A stretch of DNA of 64,000 nt, taken from positions 5,896,001 through 5,960,000 of the forward strand of contig JAWNZC010000337.1 in the NCBI GenBank assembly GCA_035771165.1. Direction: 5' to 3'. Source of the stretch: Paragorgia papillata. Lineage: Eukaryota; Cnidaria; Anthozoa; Scleralcyonacea; Coralliidae. The position numbers were made by a program, and so were the translations under genes. The notes under the pieces are model-generated. The model was not told where the DNA came from. It worked only from the letters and a program-made list of their open reading frames with translations, and made no database searches. This document shows positions 35,775 through 47,613 of this stretch, piece by piece (positions within the stretch are counted from its first letter, which is position 1; each line of letters opens with the position of its first letter).

Positions 35775-38700
35775 AATCGAGATATGGTCTGGAAACTCAG
35801 CTAAAGTCTTTGGTCTATCTTTTTGTTCACCTTTATGCATTTTTGTGCATGGTCACTGAACACATTGTATTTTAGTATACTGTAATGAACGAATTGTCCA
35901 ATAGCAACGTTTCAGTTAAATCACTCCGTGCTATTTAAATATTAATAAACCTAAAACAAAGGATGTGCACGGTTCAATATAAAATCACAGCTCGTTATAG
36001 GCGCTTTGAAGTTTGCCGAGTATATACTAGTCCATATAGACCAGTGTGTTAATTTAAGATACCTTAACTTCGTTTTTTAATACATGTGCATGGAATGTAA
36101 CCAGAATTCAATTACATCAAATGAGAAGACAAACTTAATTTATTCTTGCTCTAAAATAATTGTGTGAAGGTCATTTATTTTATTTATTAGCAATATTTTA
36201 ACAGGGTTGTCCGATTCAGCTGAGCTGGTTTAAATGGAGCTCTGTATACAAACAAGATATATTATAACATAGATGTAATACAACGGCGTTTCTGATTGGC
36301 TACTGTGCGTGCTCCATTTAACAAATAGATTCCATTTTGCCGTTGTCTGTTGAGTTATAGATGCACAGATGACGTCACAACGTGGTAAGAACAAAAAACT
36401 GATGTTCTTACCACGTTGTGACGTCCTCTGTGCATCTATAACTGAACAGACAACAAAAAAATGGAATCTATTTGTTTTATACAATAAAAATTTAAAAGGT
36501 TTTTATCGAAACTCTTCCCGGATTTGTGGCATGAAGAAAGAAATAAGCAAGTCAGCTGACGTGATCTGACGTACCATGTGTCTGTCCTCTGATAGATCAT
36601 GGCCAACAACCAATGAAAACACGCATAGCAACCAGGGTATTGTATAAAACTCGATGGAGCCCGGCAATTTCAAACGTAACGAGAAACTCATTTTTAATCA
36701 GCGAAATAAATATTGTTTTCCGTTGTTTTGTGTCTGATTCTCTGTTATAAAATAAATGGTTCATGGTTTGGCGTGCTCCATTGAGTTATGGATTCACTTG
36801 GGAAGTTGGAGAGCACTCAAAAATCTAGCCTCGACCAGCTCTTGCGCTTTTTTCGTGCTCTCCGAACTTCCCGCGTGCATCCATAACTCGATGGAGCACA
36901 CCAAACCATGAACCATTTCTTAAATTACATTTATATAAAATAGATATCAAGGAAATATAGAAAGTACACTATGCAACTGGCAACGCCAGTTTTCGTTGAG
37001 AGACTAGTTGCGAACGTGCAGTGTCACACGAGGAAATCTCAACGCCATTGCGTTGTAAGTTGCAAGAAAAATTGCCTCGCGCGACATGGTCTTAAGTGCT
37101 AGTACGTTCATAGATTAGCTGGTGCTTCTTAAGTGTTTTGTTTTGTATTGTTATTTGGCCCACTTTCCCACGAAGCCTGCGCAGGTCGGAAAGGGGCTCT
37201 GGCACGCAGGGTAACTGACTGTATACTAATAATTTAATTTTATGACGTCCTGTATCAATAAATGAATGCTCGAATTACAATTATTGGGTTTTTTTCTCAA
37301 ATCAGCATTCGTTGTTTTTAAAACCGAAGCTTTTATGAAACTGGATTGGCTGCTTAGTGTGGCCACGCATGCATTTTGATAAAAAAAAAATATGGGTCAG
37401 ATAACGGTCAGTAGTTGCTACTATGAAAAAAGAGGACCCAATTATATGTCTTCGACTTCCGATGCGAATACCAATACTGAATACGGTTATGATCATACGC
37501 AGTAGATCATTTAACGACGGCGTCTAGAATGTTATCGTCATACAGTCGAACCTCTATTAAGCGGCCACCTTCGGGGAATGGCTTTGCGGTCGCTTAATAG
37601 AGGTGGCCGCTTAATAGAGTGATGCCAACAATGGGCCTTGGGTGTGGTCAAATGATCTTTTATTCAATTCTAAAACACTGATAACAGTGACAAGTAGACT
37701 TTGAAAAAAAATCAACAAGGAGTTAACAAAACAGTTTTCAAAAACCGAAAAAATAATGAAACAAAGGAGCAACGAAACGAATAACAAAAATTCGCCTAGC
37801 AAGTTATGTTTGCTTAAAATAGTTATCAATGTCCATCTGTCGCTGCGGTGCACTGAGTTTCAAAGCGCAAAGCAAGTCATTTGTCTTTGAAATTGATAGA
37901 GCTAGCTCCTCATATCCATGATACTGCGAAATTCCGCCAAAGCCCTGCACAAGGAGGGATTTGACGCAAAGTAAAGAGTAGTGTTCCTCTGCACCGGACA
38001 TGCAGATGTTTTGATTTCCGACAATGTTTTTGAATTTGATTACATGTAAACTTGAGGCATGAGGTTTCAAGTGACATGTGTTGAATGAACTACATGTACT
38101 TACTGACAGCAACTAAGTGTTCTATGGTCTCTTATTTAGCTCAAGTTTTAGTTTCGGTTCTCTTGCGGTAAAAATTGTGCCTAAGATAAATTAAGCTGGC
38201 CGTTTAATACAGGTAAAAAACAATACGAAATACCAATTGGGACCGCTCGTAGGTGGCCGTGGCCGCTTAGTAGAGGTGGCCGTTTAATAGAGGGGTAATC
38301 TATAGTAAATTACAGGGAATATTTTAGGGGTTTTAACAAGTGGCCGTTTAATAGAGGGTGGCCGCTTAATAGAGGTTCGACTGTATATGCTTGCAGAAAT
38401 GAGACGTTTTCGAGGTTTATATTACTCGTCATGTTTCGCAGTTTCAGTATTCGCATTCGAATTCGCAAACTTATCGGATTTCGAATATGACAACGAATCC
38501 GAAGCGGAAGTGTAAAGTATTGGTATTCGCATCGGAAGTTGGGTTTAACCCCCTGAGTACTATAATTACTGCTACTTTGAAAAAAAACTGAACATAATTT
38601 TGTTGTATTTGTAGTGCATACTAATTGCACTTTTAGTATATCTATTACTGTATACTCTTTATTAAGTATGTGATATTACTTTTAGAAGTATCATAACAAC

Positions 38701-41700
38701 GGAGAATTTGGTCCGGAGGATAGTTTGCAAAAAGATGAAGAGTAAGCTGTTTAAGGTTTTTTACATTAAAATTCAATCGATGCAAAATCGATGCAAGGTT
38801 GTTGAAACAGCAGGGTCTTCTTAGAGTCTAGAGAGTTGTTCAACTATTAAACCAATCTCGTACCCAGGTTCTTATCTCCGCTTCCCGTCCCCACCCACCG
38901 CTGTGAAAAGACTCTGGGAGCTGGTCACGTGTCACGGAGGACGGTGTTGTGATTTACTCTTGGGACTGCAAATTATTCAACGCTTTGTTTTGGTTGAAAA
39001 ATACTATTGTACTACTACGGTCGTCTTCCTGACGTTCGCATTGTGCTTGCTTAAGGTCCCTAATATATCTTCAGTGACCTCCCGGGTTGTTGTTTTTTTG
39101 CAGGGGGGGGGGCAGCGGAGATAAGAACCTGGGTACGAGGTTGCTATTAAACGACTGTACATTTTGATGACTGTCTGATAACGTCTCCGGGAACATTGAA
39201 GCAAATTAATCGCTGCACGTCTGCATGTAAGTTATTTACAGTAAATTGTTGTGACAAAATAAAAATTAAGGTGCAAAATTATTTTTTTTATACATGCCGG
39301 AAAAGGACTTGTCCGCTAGAGAAAGAGAAGTAGTACTTTCTTTGGATAAATAGTATATCTCTTTTAAAACGGAACAGAAACAAATCAACGTTTACGTAAG
39401 AAGAATGATGAGTAGAAAGGATACATGCAAGAGCGATACCGAAAGGAAACCGATTAAGAAATCGAAAAGCTATGCAAGAACATAGAGCGATAGCAAACTT
39501 TACTATAGTGAAGAAATATCGTATGGCATCCAATGAGAGCCTAATTGGAAATTGGAAATGTACGAGTTTTATTTGTTCTATTAAGTACATGGCATGGAAA
39601 TCTCAGTACTTGTAGAATAAAGACAAATGTTTTTCTTACTTTTGTATTCCGTTATTTTCAGCAACATCGGCTCAGTTACTATAGCAACACATACATAACA
39701 AATTTCGTACAAAACAGCATATTCCGTTGCGTTTTGGAAAGTAAGCACGGTGACCCTCCATGCAGTATCTATCAAACTAAACCCTAGACGACTCACGACT
39801 CGCCATGGGTATACACTGTGCATGGTAGTTGGTATATTAGATCTTTGTCATTTTTACCCGTGAAACATTCTATTTGGTTTTGCACTATAGGTTCACGCCA
39901 AAGGATCTTTGTGAAAACATTCAGAAAAAAGGTCACAAATTGGGGCTGGTGGTGGACTTTACTAATACTAAACGATATTACGACCCGAAGGTAAGGTTGT
40001 TACATGTGAAGTACTTCACTTGTAAGGGGCTGTTTACATGAGAGCCGGGACGGGACAAGTAAGCGGGACGGGACGTTTTTCATCCTGGAATTATGTGAGA
40101 ACGCTTTCAGGTGGGACGGGACGTTTCACAACACAGCTAGAATTTGTAAAAACCACAGAATAACAGAGAAATAAATAGAATTTGACGTACTGTATATATT
40201 ATAAAGAGCTGCTGTCCTCCTACTAGCCGTTATCACTCATTTGTATCGAATAAACAGCTTACAGTTGATTTTACATTACTTTACCGCCCTGTGTTGCGAA
40301 GTTCGTTTGGAAGCTCCGAAGTTCGTTGCCAAGGTTGACAATTATCCAATCAAAATCGAGCTTTGATCTAAAACTCACAATTTGATTGGATAATTGTCAA
40401 CCTTGGCAACGAACTTAGGAACTTCCGAACGAATTTCCCAACACAAGGTGGTAAAGTAGCGTGAAATCAACTGTAAGAATCAAAATAAATACTCGAAACT
40501 GCATGTATCGTTAGGCGGGATGGGACAAAAACGTCCCGGCAAACATATTCTACATATAAACGAAATGAGATAAATGAAGGGAAAATATTGTGGCAAACGT
40601 TCCCGTCCCGCCTTCCATGTAAACAGCCCCTAAATGGTTAGCCTGCGAATACAGCCGCTCTTACTAAATGGTGTTGTACCGTAGTTACAAATTTATCTCA
40701 AAGTTGTCGAATTAAGTATATAGGTGAAATATTTTCAGTATCCAGCTTGAGAATCATCCTAAATCATAGCTACTGTGGACCCATTCATGAAATAACTCGT
40801 CAAGCGATTCGGTAAATGGAAGGATATATTTATAGAAACCAACGATTTGACAAAACAATGAATTTGATAAGTAGATGACGTGACGGCAAGAGACAAAGGC
40901 GAATGGCATGACTGGTGTACTTATATACATATGTGACGTCTTTTGTGCATCTACATGCAGTGTATAAAGACTAGCGCAGCGCGGAGTTACTATTTATAGA
41001 CCCGTAAACTCAGACAATCAAGCCAAAATTGAATCTCGGGAGATTCGTAAGGTGAGGTAATACGGGCAACATTTTTCTTCAAATTGTTGCACGTATATTA
41101 CCACCCACCTTAAATATTTTCACGCAACAATGATTTTGTTGCAAGTTGAAAAAATGTGTTGAAAAAAGTAGACTCCATTTCTACTTGCTGCAACATGCTG
41201 TTTCAACTTGCAACAAAATCATTGTTGCATGCGTGACAAGTAATACAATGTATGAAGTAATACAATGATATCGTATTACTTCACTTGTAAGGAGTTATTT
41301 TATTTTGTGAAGAATGCAAGAATAAACCAGACACAGTGCTAAAGAGCGGTGGCCTGTTTGGCGTCAAAAACGTCGCTTGCTATTGATTCCGCTTCAACGA
41401 AAGAATTAAGAGATGAACGAACGACTCACAACCAGAATAAACACAAATTTATCACAATATCATGATCAAACACATTTGAACCAGTGTAAAAGTTGTATTT
41501 ACTTGAATCGACTATGCTTTGCTTCTCGGACATGTCGTCAAAAAGCCGCCAAAATGATCCCTAACGTCAAAAACGTCGGTTGCATTCTCGTTCCCAGAGT
41601 CTACGTTTCTGTGTCCGTGGCGTACGATTCCGCGGACTATAGCGTACGGATTCCACAAAATGTGACACCCAGAATATAAAGGTACCTGACGTGAGCCGCT

Positions 41701-44700
41701 CAGCGGCTACTTGTCAGGTCACCGCAATTATAAACTCAGATAAACTGACGTAATAACCGCCGAATAGCGCTATTTGTCAATTTAGTTACCATTTAGTTAT
41801 TGCGTGAACTTAAAATAGTACCAATTTCGTTTACTGATTTATACCACACAGCTACTGTACTAGATCCATGTCAATATTTTGCACTTTAGGAATTAACAAG
41901 CCGTGACATTGAATATAAGAAAATCAAATGCGAAGGAAAGATAGTACCGCCAGACAAAGTCGTTGACAGGTAGGTGGCGTAGTTATTTGACAAAAAGCCT
42001 CATAAGGCCCGTTTACACGTGCGATTTTTGATGCGATAAATATCGCCAACTTCTAATTTAGATGCATGTTATGTAGAACAATAGTGCGCGAATTGTGCCT
42101 TACGTTTCTGCTCGTTCGTAATTGCTTAACATGCATTAAACCAGAAGTTGGCGATATTTATCGCATTAAAAATCGCACGTGTAAAGCCGGTTTTCCACTA
42201 GGCGACTTTTTTCTTTTGTCTCATGAGCTCTGAGCTGGAACTAATCCGAAATCTATTGAATTCGAACAAAAGAAAGTCGCTTCGCGCGAAAAAAAATCGC
42301 CTAGTGGAAAACCGGCTTAAACGGGCCTTTACACAGTCTTCAGTAGAGTGACGATTACGAAGTAATCTGACTTCTTGGTAATTGGCACCGTATATCATCT
42401 TAATTTTTTGGATTATTTTTTTTATAGGTTTAAAGCAACAATCCTGTCATTTTTTAAGAGATTTCCGACATCCAGTATATGTGGTATCGTATATTTAACA
42501 GTTATACCATGAGCTCGAGTTGTATATGAGCTCATAGCCAACGAGGCGCTTCGCCGAGTTGGCTATTAGTTCGTATACAACGACAGCGAATGGTATAACT
42601 GTTTTATTATATAGCCAAGCACTGTACAGTGTACAAGAGACAAAATTACAGCGAAATGTTTGAAACAACAAACTTCCGGCATAGGCAACTAATACTTCCG
42701 CCATGCGTAATGATCATTCACATAGAGTTTCTTGCTGAGCTGTTCGGTAAACAGCTTCGAAATGTTGTATAAATGTTGCTTGAGAGGCAAAAAATGTGTT
42801 AAGCAGATCAACAAAAAAAGATTAAAAGGTACCTTTATCACTTTATGAAGTCGAAAGGTGGGTCAGTTGTTTATAATAGCGTTGCTGTCGTGAAAAAGGT
42901 TTTGATTTCATGCAAAAATGAAACTGAAACACCTTCGGCAGTGAAACTAAATTACTTAGTTGATTGTTTTTGAAAAAGAACATGCTTTTTACTACTCCAA
43001 ATGCTTATCTAAATCAAAAAAGTCTCTTTACTGGTGATCTCCTACGAAATGTGTGTTGTAAGCTTGATTTTAACCGTGAGTTTCTTTGTTTGGCAACAAA
43101 TTAATATCAACCCGTTAATTTAGTCGGGTTTTTGAAGTAAAAAGACGTAACTTTTTGGTGAATTTTACCATTTAACATGCTAAATTGTGTATTTGTTAAT
43201 GTATTTTTACACAATGTTGTTTTTTTATACATTGGTTTGATGGTGTTGATGTTTTTCTGTATCTGAAAAATCCGTCAATTTCAACTCTTTTCGGCAGTAA
43301 AAAAAGATGCCGCCATCTTGTTTTTCCTCTACTAGCAGGATATGAGCTGATAGCCTGGTAGTAGGGAACCAATCAGGTTACGCAAAAGCTCATATCCGAT
43401 AGCATGCTATATAATAATTAAATATATATAGTGTTGTAAATGAATCATTAACTGTTGTTCGCGTGTACCACCATCATGTATAAACCATCATCTGGTTGCA
43501 TGGGTTCGTTCTTTAAATCAAGCTTTATCGCCATCATTACCAGAAGCAGCAGCAACTGCCAACAACAACGACATCATCATTACCATTATTATCAACATCA
43601 TTGTCATCAGAAGCAACAGGAGGGCGTAAAATAACGGCCTATCACTGGTTATAATAACCGACCAAAAGTCTTGTTACGTTGGTAACAAAAATTGTGTGAT
43701 GTTCAGTTACATTTTTAAAGGGTGCATCATTCGACCGGCGTAGTTCTGAGAATAGGGACTTTAAGAAAACACAGCGACTACGACTACGGCAGCGTGTTTG
43801 AACAATATAATTTTATGTCATATACAAAGATCTTTTGCGAATGACGGTCCCAAGAGTAATCTTTACGCCGTCATGGCTCTGTTGACAACGTAGAAAAAGC
43901 ATTTTTACGTTGTAAAGACAACGCGAAACCTGAGTCACTACAGAAGCCTTGCAAAAGCTTAGCCGTATTCTCGCGACTAACATAGATTGAACAAGTGTTT
44001 TTCTTCAAGAATTTAAGAACAAAACGAGTCCGTGCGATTATGTATCTTGAAACTTGAATGTATATAAATACACCACCATTTAATACCACTGTTAAACTTT
44101 CTACCGTAGCCGTAGTCCATTGTCTGAATCTTAAAGTCCCTTATAGATCTTCGACGCGTACGGGGGAAACAGCATGAATGTAATTGCAACATTAAAGGGG
44201 AAAAACGTAGTGGTTATTACGCGTTGTGGTTATTACGCCCTGTAGGTCCACCGTTTTTAAGCTTTTTCACGTATTAACACTCTGACAACGCCGCACTCCT
44301 CTTACAGTATATTACTTTATTTTAATAAATGTTTTATTATTGCACAGCATGTTACACACTGCAATGGTTCGTGTAACTTGTCTCACAATCAGCGCCGGAT
44401 TTAGGACTGTGGAGGCCCCTGGGCGGTCACTGACCAGCACAATATATCAATTGATCCGAGTTCGAGACCTATTAGTATATTTCTCCTCGAATTACGCTTT
44501 CGTCGGTAAAGACACGAGATAATTTTGCTTTACGAACTAATCCAACTTCGAAGTCACAATTCCCACACTGAATCACGTTTACAAAAACAACTTGTCAACT
44601 CCGTCCATCAATCTGTCATGACACTCTGACAACGCCGCACTCCTCTTACAGTATATTACTTTATTTTAATAATTTTTTTCCACGTTTATTATTCCAGCAT

Positions 44701-47581
44701 GCTTTGTATACAATAAAATAAATAAATTATTTTCAGATTCCATTGTTGGTGTTCATTGTACTCATGGACTAAACCGTGCAGGATATATGGTCTGCAGGTC
44801 GGTGTACATATATAGACCTTATTCCAGAATGGCCGCCGAATTAGAATTCTTTTATATGACCTCGTTTTAAAGTAAAAATTATTTTGAATTTCCCACATGA
44901 AAACGAGTTCATTCGGGCTAATTTATATGTATATAAAATAATTTTAAACCTGCGACCATTTCGGAATAAGGTCTATGCTCTGTAGTTTTCCAAACTTTAC
45001 GTTTTACTCTTTACGTTTCTCTCTGACGAAGGGCCTTCGCTCGAAACGTTAGACTCTTACGTTCTCTGTTTCGGCAGTATATCTAACCTTACTATATTTC
45101 TATTGTTGTTTCAACACTGCCTACGCAACACGCTACTTTTATTTCACTAAATGAGTATACTACGCATGAGCGCTGATGTTCCTTAGTCTCAATCTCATAC
45201 CCAGTGGCTCTGGCCGGAACCAGAAGGTCGAGTCTGGAAAATGTTGACTTCCAAGAGAACCACGGGAGAGAACGCACATGAGTATTTAACTGCTATACTG
45301 CGTTCCTGCCAGAGCCGATGGCTCCTAGTCACTGAACAAAAGGAGCGCAGGCTCTGTCAGTCCTAGACAGCCGAAACTTTCTGATGGTCTGTCGAATGTT
45401 TCTCACTTAGGTCATGGCCAGTCAGATAGAGATTGAAGGTTTCAATAATGTGCTTAAAAAAATTCTGTAGAACGAATAATTTTTTTTCCGGAAAAATCAT
45501 ATTTGTTAATTTTTAAAAAATTTCGTTCTACAGAATTTTTTTTAAATCGGCCTACAGATTACTCATACTTCAAGAAAAGTTTTAAAGAAAAAAAAATTGG
45601 GGGTTAATTCTAGTAGAATATTCGAAATAAAACCTGTTTAACTCTAATTTTTTAAAGAAAAAGGTAATGAGGAACAACAAAGAAAAACTTAAGGATGTCA
45701 AAAATATTGAGATGAACAAAATTGCACGTCGGATTTAGGGTTATAATTTACAGTTCTTTCTTTCATCCTTTCTCAAGTCTTTTTGTCAATAATGTATTAT
45801 GTTGTTCGTGGAAATCTTTTTTGTCAAGAACTATATTGTTCCCAGTGCCTCACAATCTTCACCGCGTATGGTCCGACCACACATACACCACGCATGTCGA
45901 GATTAGCACCCTCACCGGGCTCCGGGCCTTCGGCCCTACGCCCGGGCTCGGAGATTACAAGTCGGAATACTTTATATTTTGACACATACCCAGTCCAATT
46001 GTAAAAAAATTAAACAATGTATAAAATGTATATAATGTATTTAATATATATATTTAAACTAGTGTGGTAATTTAGTAATTGCTTTTTAGTTAATTGTTTA
46101 TATTTATTTTTCCATTTCAAAGGTATTTGATTGAGTGTAAAGGATACGCACCTGACAAAGCGATTGAAGGTAAAGTGTCTTTCTATTTAACAAATAGAAA
46201 CGTCTCTCTACCTAGTGGAAATATGAGGCAGAGACGAAGGACATTGCTGACGATTGATAGCGCAATCAGATATGGTCACGCAAGGGATTACGTGACCAAA
46301 CAGAGCATGCGGTAGAAAACAGGGCTCGTCCAATCAGAAATGATTGTACCCACCTTCACCCCTAGCGCCCAATCTCCAACCCCTAATACCGTCAACCATG
46401 GAGCTATACCTGTTCAAATAAACTTTTTTATACCTGCTCTAAATTAATGAGAACCCTGTTTGTTGGGAAAGCAATTATGTAATGGTAGTGTGTGACGTCA
46501 ACCATTTTATTGCTAGATGGTCGAGACAGCACACTAATCTTGGCTTGGGTTCCTGTGTCTTGTGCCCAGACTTCTTTACCGAGCTATGCATAGTCAACAA
46601 AATATCAATTTGAGAGATGTTTGGATGTCTGTATGTTGACTGTTTTACGTCATAATATGACGTTTTGTGACGTAAGAGTGTCTTGTGCTAGATGTTTTTT
46701 AGTCACTGATCTCCAAAGAAAACTGCTGGATCGAGCAACTATTGTTCGGAAAATGAAGCCAGAATCCACCATTACTAAGGGACCAACTGCATGTTTGAGA
46801 TGCTATGGAATTTATTCTCGTTCATTTTCTTCTTTTTCCACTTTTTACAACCAAAAACACAGCATTGTGTCCCGAGGTTCCATCTTCGTATTCATCTACC
46901 TACACAATTGCTTGATCGACGCCATTAATAAGGGACCAAATCGACAGTTCGCGAGCTTCATTTTCTGATTCTGGGAACAATGAGTTACTCGATCCAGTCT
47001 TCTTTAGAGATCAGTGAACACGTCGACGGGATACTGTACCAACGACCTGAGAGTTTAAAAATTCTATTTGCTGCCGTTCAGTGGTCAGTCTTGAGGAAAG
47101 CAGTGCTCTTTCATGAATGAGTTTATCGGCGTTTAATAGCAACATAATCAAATATCAGTCACTATCCAAGAGGTACTCGACGACAGTTGACAGTGTCTTA
47201 ATAAGAGACAATATGTACATAAATGCTTTTGAGAATGATATCATTACGCGTAAGGAATTTATCTTGCTGAGCCATGCATTTACCGACTGTTGTTTTAGGC
47301 ATCGACACTATGTTGGCTTAGAAGTTAGTATATATTTTAATGGTACATTGCTGTGGAATTTTTAATCCCTAGATTTGTCATAACATGAGCCACTTTGAAT
47401 TGCATTGACAGTTTTGCCACAGCATTAGAGCATTTTCTAACTTGGGTGGAGTGGGGAAACTCGAGTAGAGATGGACAAACTCGAGTGGAGTGGGCAAACT
47501 TGGGTAGAGTGGGAAAACTTGGGTGGGGTGGGAAAACCTGGGTAGAGTGGGCAAACTCAGAGGCCGCGGAAGCACCTGAAA

Positions 47582-47613
<32 letters not shown>

